Shown here: positions 44,735-55,439 of the stretch, in pieces
Layout: each line of letters starts with the position of its first letter
Numbering within the stretch: position 1 is the stretch's first letter
Origin: Isoperla grammatica
Taxonomy: Eukaryota; Arthropoda; Insecta; Plecoptera; Perlodidae
Assembly (NCBI GenBank): GCA_945910005.1
Contig: OX246743.1
Span: 46,454,361-46,518,360 of the forward strand
DNA: 64,000 nt
Reading direction: 5' to 3'
Program-made: the position numbers and the translations under genes
The notes under the pieces: generated by a model
Told to the model about the DNA's origin: nothing
Databases searched by the model: none
The model's input: the letters and a program-made list of their open reading frames with translations, nothing else

Positions 44735-44775
44735 AGTGGGAGATATGGGTTCGAGTACCGCGGTCGGGATTGTTT
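44735..44775 (+). repeat. tRNA-like B-box fragment
   Basis: ATATGGGTTCGAGTACCGCG carries GGTTCGAGTACC. The A region is weak. Confidence 0.3.
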
Positions 44776-44946
44776 TTATCTGGATGTCACACGCCGTCAA
44801 ACCCCAGGGAAAGTATTTCTCTAACAGTTTATTCAGCAGTTACAAAAAAGAAACTTCTTTCAAAACGGTTCTAAAATGTTGTACATGTGTAAGCGTGCCC
44901 CGTGGGCGGTGTTTTTCTATCAACCGGTACGACATGTTGCTACAAC

Positions 44947-44964
44947 GGGGGGGGGGGGGGGGGG
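44947..44964 (+). repeat. Poly(G) run of 18
   Basis: Precedes AGTTAAGCCC and lies about 75 bp before the next tandem array. Confidence 0.92.
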
Positions 44965-45035
44965 AGTTAAGCCCAACAGGAAGACCGAGGAGAGATAAAA
45001 CGTAATACTGTCGTCTGGGAAATGACGGGGGGTGG

Positions 45036-45236
45036 GTGATGACGTCAGAGGGAGAGAGACTGAGGACAGGAAACTGTGATGGGTGGGTGAGAGTGAGAGG
45101 ACGCGAGGCTGTGACGTCAGAGGGAGAGAGACGGAGGATAGCAAACTGTGATGGGTGGGTGAGAGTGAGAGGACGCGAGGCTGTGACGTCAGATGGAGAG
45201 AGACGGAGGATAGCAAACTGTGATGGGTGGGTGAGA
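45036..45236. repeat. 72 bp minisatellite, about 2.7 units, with CRE palindrome
   Basis: TGACGTCAGAGGGAGAGAGA at 45040, 45112 and (GATGG variant) 45184. Units end GTGATGGGTGGGTGAGA. 72 is a multiple of three, which keeps a repetitive 162-codon minus ORF open. Confidence 0.95.
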
Positions 45237-45440
45237 AGTATTCCGCCACGTTGGAACCCGACGTGTACAAAGTATTGTCTAGTTTGGCCCTGGAAACTGG
45301 ATGTATAAATGTGTATACAGCAACTCAATCCACACAGTCTTGAATGCAGAACATATTCATATGATCACAATGGAGGGGGCAATCGTTTTTTTTTTTTTAG
45401 AATTCGTGCAAAATCTAACGAACAACAATTATCTAAACCA

Positions 45441-45455
45441 GGGGGGGGGGGGGGG
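45441..45455 (+). repeat. Poly(G) run of 15
   Basis: Follows AAACCA and precedes TTCGTTATTAAG. Confidence 0.9.
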
Positions 45456-45926
45456 TTCGTTATTAAGCTCGCCCCAGATCAAGAGCCTCTCTTGGCAGCT
45501 GAACGTGTTGCTGCAACTAGCCATGCCAATATGCATCACGACGCCACTAGCTAACACGTAGCAACAGTGATGTTTAATCCTTATCCTCTATTGGGCAAGT
45601 AGATGCCATTCTATAAATAATACGGCCAACATTGTGTGTACTATGTATATTGCCAAGAGTGTTGCTTTATCTGAAGGCGGCGACGCCAGGATGTTACAAT
45701 AGGGGGGGCTGTGAGGCTGGGCCATGATCTTTGGGTGGGCAGCCTATACATTCAAATGTGTATACCCAAAAAAGAGAACCATTATTCTTGCATAGCTTTT
45801 AAAAAGTATGAAACTTTTTTTGGGGGGGTGCAAAGAAGATACCCGGGGTGGTCACGATTGCCCCCTCCCCCTTACCTTTCACCCTGGTTATACGCTGACT
45901 GCAACACAATATGCCTCCTTGCCTGT

Positions 45927-46410
45927 GAGGTAACTGTGAGGTAACTGTCAGGTGACTGTGAGGTAACTGTAAGGTAACTGCGAGGTAACTGTCAGGTGAC
46001 TGTGAGGTAACTGTGGGGTAACTGTGAGGTAACTGTGTGGTAACTGTGAGGTAACTGTGCTAGCAGGACAGCGACGCATCCTAGGCCGGCCAGGGGTGAA
46101 CGATCACGTCGCGACGCATCCATGATATGCCTCCATATGCCTCCTTGCTCTGTGAGGTAACTGTGAGGTAACTGTGAGGTAACTCTGAGGTAACTGTGAG
46201 GTAACTGTGCTAGCAGGGCAGCGACGCATCCTAGGCCGGCCAGGGGTGAACGATCACGTCGCGACGCATCCATGATATGCCTCCATATGCCTCCTTGCTC
46301 TATGAGGTAACTGTGAGGTAACTGTGGGGTAACTGTGAGGTAACTGTGCTAGCAGGACAGCGGCGCATCCTAGGCCGGCCAGGGGTGAACGATCACGTCG
46401 CGACGCATCC
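45927..46410. repeat. Nested array: 11 bp GAGGTAACTGT units inside about 140-150 bp superunits
   Basis: GAGGTAACTGT (variants CAGGTGACTGT, GGGGTAACTGT) repeats in runs. Each run ends in GCTAGCAGG(A/G)CAGCG (46059, 46209, 46348) followed by CATCCTAGGCCGGCCAGGGG, GAACGATCACGTCGCGACGC and CCTCCATATGCCTCC. The superunit period is 150 then 139 bp, varying with the number of 11-mers. Confidence 0.95.
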
Positions 46411-46554
46411 ACGAGACACAAATAGACCCAGACGGTCGTTACACAACCGACTTGATATTTCAACTCGCGAGAAAAAAGTTATTTATATATTTAGCTCTCT
46501 CTGTCTCTCGCTATGTAGTTAGTTATTTGGCGTTGTCACGGCGCAGGCTCGGCC

Positions 46555-46625
46555 GTCTCTTATACACACTGGCTGGATGGGACTCTCATTCGGTGGTCGC
46601 TGGTTCGATGACGGCCAGCGGCAAT
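46555..46625 (+). repeat. tRNA-like fragment after the nested array
   Basis: CTGGCTGGATGGGACTCTCA then GTCGCTGGTTCGATGACGGC: A- and B-box-like blocks at about 35 bp spacing, like the SINE head at 34227-34285. Confidence 0.45.
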
Positions 46626-46639
46626 CCTGACTAGAGGTT

Positions 46640-47480
46640 TTCCCGAGTACTACTAACAGACTTCGGACATTCCTCCCCGACTAGCTAACATCCTAACTAA
46701 GGGCCGGTTTCACCAAAATTGTATCTCCGATTAGCCAGTATGTAGTCGAAGATTTGCTATACGTAAAGCATGGCAACTGCTGCATGCATTTTGAATGTAT
46801 GTAATGTTTGTTGAAGTCATGGTTTACCATGCAGACCGAAGTTACTAAATCAGTGCTGGTGTATTCGGACATCAGGTAAAGATGGTGTGTGCACCGTACA
46901 GCAGAGATTCTTGTCTGTATTCTATAATGTACCGTCAAGTTGATTAGCGATTCGGTCAGCACTTTGCTCGCCGCAGATAATAGCCTTCTATTATAGTCTT
47001 GATTGAGGTGTAGTTAAGTTATCTCTCGGCGCATTTCTCGGTAATATCGCAATGAATCGTAAACACATGGAATTACTTTGTCGTTTCTATCTTGTTTGTT
47101 ATCATACCGCACCGGTAACTAGTGGGTATATATTATATACAAAAAAATACTACAACACAGATTTCAACAGCCTGCAGTTATCATTTACTTGATTTCTATT
47201 GCTACTCTTGTTTCTATTGTGGATCCGTCTTGACATAGGGCCTACTCGACAATTTCTGGTAAATTTCCGTCGTCTTATGGATGGACGGACAGAAAGGAAA
47301 TGCTTCAGTTTTTGTATTTTTTTTTTCTTTCTCTAAACTTTTGTAGTGTCACGTTCACGTTTCATTAACCCAGCTGTCCATCTTGCTTAATTAAGCCATG
47401 GGCTTTATCAATGTGACTGCGTATATAGCTGCTTTTTGACTCGGGTGACTGAACACGGCCTCATAATAACTTATTTAAAA
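46640..47480. other. No recognisable gene
   Basis: Plain AT-rich sequence. Confidence 0.3.
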
Positions 47481-47485
47481 CTAAG

Positions 47486-47500
47486 CCCCCCCCCCCCCCC
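47486..47500 (-). repeat. Poly(C) run of 15
   Basis: Between AAACTAAG and TCTTGGCCCC. Confidence 0.9.
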
Positions 47501-48051
47501 TCTTGGCCCCGAGATAATCTAATTCCCTTGCTGGAACACAAAGACAAATAATTTAGGAATGACGAAAACTTTCTTTCGACAAACTTTTACTACTTTTTTT
47601 GTTTCCCGTTTTTATGAGTTTTCGTTTGAATAATTAAATCCGAATTCTAAATTAATGTTTCCCTGCTGTTCTCTCGGATTTCTCAACTTTTTTTTCCATC
47701 AAGAGTTGGCGGCGCTGAAAGTCAAAGTTGAAAAACGTAATTTATGATACGCGGGGGGATTGTAAAGGTGTCGACTTCGGTTCCGACTTCGTTATATTTC
47801 GCCGGCGAACTTGGTGGGAAATAATGAATTCTTATAGTCGTCGTGAACATTTACTCGAGTTTTCCATTATTTCCTTTTTGTTTCCGGAAATTGTACCAAG
47901 ATTTTATAAAATGTGATTGACAATTGAAAGCACATATAAATAAGTATAATAAGGGTTTTGAAGCCAAGTAGTAAAATGTGTTTCGGGAAATGCTATTTTC
48001 AAGGTTTCTTTGGCCCACACCCAAATGTGTTAACACTAAAACGTCGCCTCT

Positions 48052-48070
48052 CCCCCCCCCCCCCCCCCCC
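48052..48070 (-). repeat. Poly(C) run of 19
   Basis: Between CGCCTCT and ATCAATAAAATAC. Confidence 0.92.
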
Positions 48071-48797
48071 ATCAATAAAATACACAAGCCTTATAGTTGT
48101 AATAGCGTAGTTGTATATGATTGGATACTTTTGCATTATGCTTATCAGTTTTATCGTTCCCAGTACTAATGTTGTTTGTGGTATTACGTTTGAATATAAA
48201 TATAGACCTGGTTTATGTTTACCATTTCCAAGTACCGACAGTGCGCTATTTTAATTGCACACACTTCATGCTGATCATGTAAGCGATCGTATCGCTTACA
48301 AAACATCCATTATCCTATTTCTAGTGTTTGTGGGCATCTCGCATCCGCCCTGAGGTTTCTATTACGCTCCTCTGAGGACGGCTGCGGTTTACATATTGCG
48401 CGCCACTTGACGTCACTACCGTTTGGCGGGGGGCTCAGATGCCCGAGGCGGAAATATCGGTGACATTCTGTTCGAAACTGTTCGGAAAATTCAAAATATT
48501 ACTTAGAGGAATGACATTATTAGTATCTTGTTGGTACTAAAACCATTGCACTTGTGCATCAGGATATGACGGCATCATGGCGTGTATATAGAGGTCATGT
48601 TGTTGTTATGAAGACCCCCCCCTACACCATATCAATATCGCCCGAAATAGGGGCAAGTACACGTTACAAGACATGCACGCACATGCACACGTAACCCACT
48701 ATCTTGTTTTGACTACCGCACTCTAGCGTGGCAATAACTGAGCCGTGTTTATTGATCCCCGCCGTGTGTGTGTGTTGTTGTGATATGTAACACTAGA

Positions 48798-48815
48798 GGA
48801 AGGAAGGAAGGAAGG
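48798..48815. repeat. (GGAA)n microsatellite
   Basis: Four GGAA units. Confidence 0.85.
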
Positions 48816-48908
48816 GTTAGTTGGGGTGAACGACCGGTTCGGCCACGTTGTCGTCGTCGTCACGGTCTGCAGAAGGGGAGACTCTCGTTGCGATGTCAGC
48901 CGGTGCAC

Positions 48909-48938
48909 GGGGGGGAGGGGGGGGGGGGGGGGGGGGGG
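48909..48938 (+). repeat. Longest poly(G): 22 uninterrupted, 30 with one A
   Basis: G from 48909 with a single A at 48916, then 22 G to 48938. Confidence 0.93.
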
Positions 48939-48949
48939 TAACCCCCCTG

Positions 48950-50180
48950 ACGATGACCGGTCTGCGAGGAGAGACGATACGATTGTATAACAATCATATA
49001 AAAATAAAAATGAGAAATTAAGAAAATATAATTTATTTATTATAGTATGAGCCGTCAGACCACAATATTAATTGTTGATACAATAACAATGCTTATCAAC
49101 CAAATAATACTAATAAATGAATAACGTAAACTATATCGTGTATAATCTATATAACTCAGAATGACCGCCTATGATTCTCTGAGTTCCCCATTTCTTAGTG
49201 GGTTTGTTTTTTATTTTAGCACAAGTTGTTTTATTATTATTATTTATATTTAAGCTTACAAATCTACTTATATAATGGGTACGTTTAGGGGTAGGGGACA
49301 TGGACAGTTCGATGACTTCATGCGGTGATCTATGTAGTGAATAACATCAAGGTTCAAAATAGTGATCGAACTGTTCTGTTGTGGCTAAACTTTGAAACGG
49401 ATCTTGTCTCACGGTTGTGTGGCATGGTGACCATCCAAAGAGCAGCGAGCAGCTCTTATCTGTTTAATTGGTGCACTTCAATTAAGTGTATTACGAGATT
49501 AATCATCGACCACAGTCGAGAGTTGATTAATTAGCCGTCATTCGATTCGATATAGAGAAGTGAATTAATTATTTCGAACGCTGTTGGAGACAAATGAGGA
49601 AGGATATGTGCGAGAGTATGCAGGGAATGTCCAGTTGGCAATTGCTTTGGCTACACACATGGAAACCCAAGTATGAGCATTTACCTTCTTTTAATTACAT
49701 CAATGGTCGGAATTCACCAACTAGTTTAGTATAACCGTGGTTTCAAGAAACATCACATTAAAATGCATGGTATAGTCACCATGCTTATTCGTAGCAAATT
49801 TCCAATTACCGGCTAATCGTGGTGAATCCTCATATTATGCTGTTTAAAAAATAATACCAATAACACGTACACCGTACAACTAATTATATTTATCAAACGA
49901 AAAGTGGTGACGAATAAAACCGTTTTCTGTCGGGCTGTGGAGGTCGCGTCGAGGAATCTCCGATTATCCCCGCCCAATGGACCGGAAAGCCTGATCTTGT
50001 CTCCCAGAATCCACCGCGCTTCGTCGCTCGCCGAGATCACCGACTTCCGCCGTGAAATTCAATTTTGAGTTTCTCTTCCCTCCCTCGGCCACCACGAACC
50101 GTCTCTCGATCCGTCGGACGAAACTAATGAAATGTCGAAAAATTCTTCCGTTTTTCTCTCTCATATTTTATTATTTTTTA
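48950..50180. other. No recognisable gene before the exon candidate
   Basis: Very AT-rich to 49260, then mixed. A minus ORF at 49813-50040 has a GC-rich, coding-like first third but no splice signal I trust. Confidence 0.3.
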
Positions 50181-50181
50181 G

Positions 50182-50323
50182 AAAGGGAGGAATATTACGG
50201 AAGTGGTTCGGTTTTGAAAGGTTCGCGGTCGCAGACGGAAATTGGATGTTGTCGTACGAGGAGTTTGAGTTTGGTTGGACTGAGTGGATTGGAATGATTC
50301 TGAATGAAAGAAGTTCAAATTAA
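50182..50323 (+). CDS. Candidate 3'-terminal exon with EF-hand-like motif
   Basis: A strong acceptor (TTCTCTCTCATATTTTATTA then TTTTTTAG, ending 50181) opens about 46 codons to TAA at 50321-50323, entered with two bases of a split codon. The peptide includes FERFAVADGNWMLSYEEFEF. Aligned to the 12-residue EF-hand loop (positions VADGNWMLSYEE) it keeps D3, N5, L8 and E12 followed by F, but has V instead of D at 1 and W instead of G at 6. It could therefore be a degenerate, perhaps non-binding, EF-hand. Helix-like flanks LRKWFGFERF and FEFGWTEWIGM fit the E and F helices. Codons favour GAG and GGA/GGT and look coding. No AATAAA follows closely and no upstream exon was found, so a chance match or pseudogene remains possible. 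Confidence 0.35.
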
Positions 50324-50515
50324 CCATGCCGCTCGCCTGTGGCTACACCTGGACAGCATACACCTCCTCGCTACAGCGCAAGGAAGCCGTATACCACTAC
50401 AACAACACAACACGACACGACACGTGAACTGAAGGCTGCACGTGTCACACGTGACCAAGTTATTACCAACATCGCGGTGGCGCCGCACATAATACCGCGT
50501 GGCGCGGGCAAAGAC

Positions 50516-50531
50516 GGGGGGGGGGGGGGGG
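50516..50531 (+). repeat. Poly(G) run of 16
   Basis: Between AAAGAC and TAAGATGGCC. Confidence 0.9.
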
Positions 50532-50549
50532 TAAGATGGCCGCCGTACA

Positions 50550-51003
50550 CGTGCCGGCCCGGCAGATGGCGGTTGACCACCGCATCGAGGGTAAACTACA
50601 CAACACTCGCATTTTGGTGTCAAGCTTCCGTCCTTCTTGGGTGCAGAGACCCTTTCTTTACGTCGCAGCTTTCAAGCGCGCGGTGTCGTGTGTAAAGACA
50701 CGGTAACATGATCATGATTCAATGTGGTGCCGTGGTATATACGATGGACACAAAGGGTCCCCGTGCGAGGGAGGGTCACCTTGATAAGCAGGGCGGACTT
50801 TTTGGTCGCGTTTCGTGTGTGTGCATGGGGGCAAGCGTCGACTACACCTTTATATTTTGAACGATACCATTTTTTGAAAATAGCATAGTTCAGCAACCAG
50901 TGGGTTCTCCTAACTAGAGGACATCTCTGTATCGTCGGCCATTAGAATCCAATCCACTATTCATTATTGTTTTATGCATGTTACGTAAGATCCCCAACAA
51001 CAA
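50550..51003. other. No recognisable gene
   Basis: CpG-rich at first, then ordinary. Nothing supported. Confidence 0.3.
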
Positions 51004-51511
51004 TGTGTCCGTCCTGGTAGACAATGGCGTGTTGTTCTTTTCTTTGTCTTCTTCTTGTCGGACCCACCGTGGTCCGTGTTTCCCGCCATTGCTGTTCCCG
51101 CCATTCCTCGGGCCAACCACCGCCCGCTACGGTTGTACACACTGTCCGTCCTGGTAGACAATGGCGTGTTGTTCTTGTCTTTGTCTTCTTCTTGTCGGTG
51201 TTTCCCGCCATTGCTGTTCCCGCCATTCCTCGGGCCAACCACCGCCCGCTACGGTTGTACACACTGTCCGTCCTGGTAGACAATGGCGTGTTGTTCTTGT
51301 CTTTGTCTTCTTCTTGTCGGTGTTTCCCGCCATTGCTGTTCCCGCCATTCCTCGGGCCAACCACCGCCCGCTACGGTTGTACACACTGTCCGTCCTGGTA
51401 GACAATGGCGTGTTGTTCTTGTCTTTGTCTTCTTCTTGTCGGTGTTTCCCGCCATTGCTGTTCCCGCCATTCCTCGGGCCAACCACCGCACGCTACGGTT
51501 GTACACACTGC
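51004..51511. repeat. 122 bp tandem array, four units
   Basis: GTCCGTCCTGGTAGACAATG starts at 51007, 51144, 51266 and 51388. The first unit is 137 bp because of an extra GACCCACCGTGGTCC-like block after CTTGTCG, which is itself palindromic. The others are 122 bp and almost identical. 122 is not a multiple of three, so the several 120-175 codon ORFs here cycle frames and are not real genes. Confidence 0.97.
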
Positions 51512-51519
51512 ACGTGTCT

Positions 51520-52270
51520 GTGTGTAGTGAGATCGAGCACCTCTTCGTTTGGCTTCGGCCTTCCTCTCCTGCTCGTCTCGTTTCCGGCGGCGGAACGGAC
51601 AAAAACTCTGCTGCGCCTGCATCCACGTGTGTTTACCCGCGCACCTTACACCGGGGTCATGGGACGCTTATCTCTTGTTGAAGACTAGACCAGGGCGCGG
51701 TATGAGACATAGTGAACACGTGGTGGCTGCTTCTCTACTCACTGATCGTTATGTCTCATCAACATTTAATATGTTGCCGTAGATCGAGACAAAACATAAT
51801 CGGGAGAGTTGAGTGAAACAGAGAATACGAGAGACTAAGCATGGGACAATAGTTATTCAAGAATGTCTTCTTACATACAGGAGTTATTGATCTTACCCGG
51901 GTCCAATTTTGGATACATTGACCAAAGAGTTCCTATCACTAGAGTGTTTGTGTTTCCCATTTTCCTTCCAGTGAACCAAGTGTGCAAATCTCTTAGCCAA
52001 TACAAAGAGCCCCCTACAGTTACGTCACTTTACGGACCACGCTCGTCTCAAGTGTGCACCAAGTACAAAGTTGGACAGGCGCAGATAACGTGTTGTCATT
52101 CATAGACGGACACTGTTGCAAATTGCATCATTTGATATCTATGGTTTTCCCGGCCGTTGTCTGCGAGCAAAGATTACTATTATACCACCTCGTCGATATA
52201 ATCTTATAAACCACTTGTAGTGGCTTTGGCTGGCTGGGGTGAATGATGCCACACGACAGAGTTGCAACGC
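51520..52270. other. No recognisable gene
   Basis: Short overlapping ORFs only. Confidence 0.3.
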
Positions 52271-52277
52271 TTTCGAA

Positions 52278-52345
52278 CTGATAACACGACGTGCTTTGAT
52301 GTGCTCACTGATAACACGATATGCTTTGATGTGCTCACTGCTCAC
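52278..52345. repeat. 30 bp tandem duplication
   Basis: CTGATAACACGA followed by TGCTTTGATGTGCTCA occurs twice, then short GTGCTCACT remnants. Confidence 0.8.
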
Positions 52346-52699
52346 TCAAAGTGCTCACTGTGTTGGCAGGCTCTAGTGGGGTTGTCCCCATCAACGATCT
52401 TCTGACCAAATCTTACAGAGTGTTGTTGATGTGGGACAAGATAAAACAGTTGCCATTTAGTCAGACTGATGTTGAAGAACAATAGAATTTCAACCAAACG
52501 CCATCGGAAACACTTCAACAGCGGATTGCAAGTCAAAAGTTCAACAAACGCGCCGCTTCTGCACGCAAATGGCCACGCATCTACATCGACAATCACTACT
52601 ATTGAAATACATTCAATCATCATTGTTTCGATATTCAAAATGAAGTGAAAGCGTCAATACAAAACATGCGATTTCTGGAGTTTTGTAATCTTTACAGTC

Positions 52700-53029
52700 G
52701 GAAGACCGCGGGCTATTTTTTTGCCGCCGCCGTGGACGTACGTACGACCTTCGTAAAACATTCCATCCACAGAGTCGTTGCGCCGGTATTATATTGTACG
52801 TTGTCGTGATCACGCAGAGACCGACCGAAGAGGCTCTTCTTCCCGCCACTCCGCCATTACCGTACACGTGCCAGCGAGAGCCGCGACAGAGAGCGAGAGA
52901 CTCTCTATCCTTGTAGTCTCGCCTGTCTCTCTTCTCTGTCTCTCCCGTGCGGCGTCCTAGGCTGTCTCTCTCGTCGGCCTCGCTCGCCACCCCCGTTCAT
53001 CGCCCTCTGCTGCAGCCGCGTCACAGACT
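52700..53029. other. CpG- and CT-rich block, no gene identified
   Basis: Pyrimidine-rich TCTCTC words at 52900-52975 and many CpGs precede a 16-G run. It could be a promoter-type or 5' UTR region, but I see no start codon with a splice donor. Confidence 0.25.
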
Positions 53030-53045
53030 GGGGGGGGGGGGGGGG
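53030..53045 (+). repeat. Poly(G) run of 16
   Basis: Between CACAGACT and CGCCCCGCG. Confidence 0.9.
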
Positions 53046-53059
53046 CGCCCCGCGTCAAA

Positions 53060-54215
53060 CGCACGCACACACGCGGCGTTGTTGGCGGGAAAACGGAGCC
53101 GCCGCGTCTATACATCCCCTCGTGTCTGCAGGGGCGGGGTAACGCCAGACAGGGTGGCGAACCCGGGGTAATTGTTTCTATTTCGGTTGATAACGTTTAT
53201 GGTAGCAATAGAATAATGATTACAATCACATTCACGTGCAGTGGACTGATAATTTTACCCCGCAGCAATTTATTTATTTATACATCCCATTTTTGGAAAT
53301 ATTCTCTAATCTAAAGACTTGTCATTTTGGCGCCGTTAAAATAGGCGGTCGTCGATTCGGTAAATGGATGTCATTTTTTTTATGCTTTCGGGAAATATCG
53401 TTTCCGTAAGAAGAAGAAGATTAGTCTGTTAAAATGGGGGCGATATCTCTAAGATTGATTTCTTTGATTCCTCCAATGGAGCGCAATGTTGTCTCCTCCA
53501 TTCAGTGAAGTTGACCCCGTAGTGCCATGGTAGGAGTTGCAGATCTGAGGCCTTGGGGTTTTCGGCGCCCGACCCGCATCTCACTCACACAACCTACGCG
53601 CTGGGAATCGCCAGTGAGTATAGCGTGTTTACGTTATGTAAATAGACCTCGTACAATAGCAGATTCTTCGGAAGGCCTTCGGGCTTGTGATGCAACCAAT
53701 TAATAATAATAATAATAATGATATCATAAACACATTGCATAATTACGACACGTAAATTCCCAATACCATTTATTTATAAAGCAATTCGCTTCCTTGTTTG
53801 GATGTTTCCGATCTTTATTGATTATTTTTTCAATAAATTTTCCCCGAACCACTTATTCCTAAAACTGTTATCATGTAATATATCGGAGTAAACATTACGA
53901 AATATGTTTAGTTTGATATGCGAATTGTATCTGTATCTGTATTACTGGTTCTCTCTCTATTTATTTACCCTTTCAGAGAGATGACCCCCGACCTGTTAAT
54001 TGTTTGCCCCACTGACTAATACCGCAATTCAATTACGTGTGATCCCGATTTAACCGTCGCCTCCAGGGATTAATGTGTGCGGGCGTGGTTGTGTTTTGTG
54101 TCACAAATGAAGTGAAGTGTAGAACCGCGGACACACGTAAATCATGGGTATACTTTTAGCGCAGTCTCAAACATATCCATGCATCTTCGTGTCACATTGG
54201 TATGGATGCCACATT
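53060..54215. other. No recognisable gene; (TAA)n at 53701-53719
   Basis: Mostly AT-rich. A short TAA run and a TTTATTTATT stretch were the only structured items. Confidence 0.35.
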
Positions 54216-54220
54216 ATGTA

Positions 54221-54233
54221 GGGGGGGGGGGGG
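54221..54233 (+). repeat. Poly(G) run of 13 next to a CTGGGG hairpin
   Basis: The G-run is followed by GTCTGGGGAAGAGCCCCAGAC at 54266-54286, a perfect 8 bp stem with a short loop, similar in style to the CTGGGGC/GCCCCAG hairpin at 35197. Confidence 0.7.
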
Positions 54234-54489
54234 TGACTAGTGGGAGTCTTCGAGGTCTGGGTCTGGGGAAGAGCCCCAGACGCTGGAGACCATCCCATAG
54301 GTGACGTCATTACTATAGTTAGCCAACATACACACGTTGCATGCTGACAACAGTAACTATTTCGGATAAATCATGATTCGTGAGTGTAAAAGAGTTGTCT
54401 CACCTACCCTTGAATATATATACCATACCGCACATTACATAAGTAGGTTAGGACACCCAACAAACTACTGTATGGCAGTAACACCAGTC

Positions 54490-54590
54490 AGCTTCGGCTT
54501 GGTTTGAACCCCCGTAAACCGCTCCCCATACTAACGCCACTGGATTACTCCTCCACACCCTTGATTTACATTTGTCGTCCGGATATTGGT
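54490..54590 (-). repeat. tRNA-like fragment with the ACCCTTGATTTA module
   Basis: The minus-strand ACGGGGGTTCAAACC is B-box-like. ACCCTTGATTTACATTTGTC at 54556 is the dispersed module, placed about 60 bp away, with CGCCACTGG (hAT-end-like) between them. Confidence 0.45.
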
Positions 54591-55224
54591 CTCTTTTCAG
54601 GGTTCACAGTGTCGATAAATATATTGCACCACTCTTGTTGTGTTGTTGTGTAGTCGGCTAGAAGTGAAATGGCGTCGTTAGGTCTGTCTCACGCCAAAGT
54701 GCGACCGAGGTTCCAGAAGGTTGTGTGTGCTACGCATCGTCTTGCAACCACGCACGAGGCACAGGTCACACAACAAACAACAGCTTCCATCTGGAACCAT
54801 CCGACCAGGCAATATGGTTCACTTGTTGTGAAATCCTTTGAACTAGTTTCCGTCGTCAACACACTTTGGTGGCGAACTTTGGGATGTCAATTCTGTATCC
54901 GGTGTGCAGCGGTGTGCTTGCTTGCACGTGATCGCTTGTGGAGCGAGGTTTCGACAACAATGTCGTCATACGTTACGTGTGTGCACGTCGCACTTTCAGA
55001 AACAATCCAATCGGTTCAGTCCAAGATCCAGTGGGTCACTCCTACGAGTGTTCGACCTGGACAATGATTTGATGATTTTGAATTGAAATATTTGATTGAA
55101 TGAGATTTAAAACGTAAATCCCAAATATATTTTCATATCCGTAAACTTCCAGCCCATGTATTTAAAAATTGAGACAAAATGTAACATATTTAGAGCAGAA
55201 GAGTTTTCATGGCAAAAAAGTGTT

Positions 55225-55418
55225 TTTTCCCAACCCTTGATTTGTTGAAGGTTGTTGTTGTGTTAGTCTTGGGTACGATTCCCGGTTAGGGATGGGACAT
55301 GATGGTGACTTTGGAAGCGAAGCTCATAATCACATGGTATAGTGTCCCCCATTGAAAACAGTTCTCCTGAGTACAAATACACAAAACATACATACACAAT
55401 TTATTTATTTATTTAATG
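55225..55418 (+). mobile_element. SINE-like element with module, B box, 3' domain and (TTTA)n tail
   Basis: In order: AACCCTTGATTTG (55231), GGGTACGATTCCCGG (B-box-like, 55270), GTGTCCCCCATTGAAAACAG (55345) and TTTATTTATTTATTTAA (55400). This is the only copy where the ACCCTTGATTT module, a B box, the conserved 3' domain and the tail all lie in one 190 bp stretch, so it may show the full layout of the family. Confidence 0.55.
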
Positions 55419-55439
55419 TCTATCAATGTAATTAGTGTA

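Noticed and set aside
44840..45328. 162-codon minus ORF with three copies of an Ser-Leu-Ser-Pro motif
   Set aside because: The 72 bp tandem unit is divisible by three, so openness is inherited from one unit. No start context or splice signals.
51161..51688. 175-codon ORF with repeated Cys/Leu-rich blocks
   Set aside because: It lies in the 122 bp array, and the apparent protein repeats are frame cycling of identical DNA.
54669..55067. 132-codon plus ORF with a strong ATG context (GAAATGG)
   Set aside because: Length is within chance for 64 kb in six frames; composition is uneven, there is no recognisable domain, splice pairing or poly(A) signal.
55288..55302. TAGGGATGGG as another hAT left end
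   Set aside because: No inverted partner or 8 bp duplication nearby, and it lies within the SINE-like copy 55225-55418.
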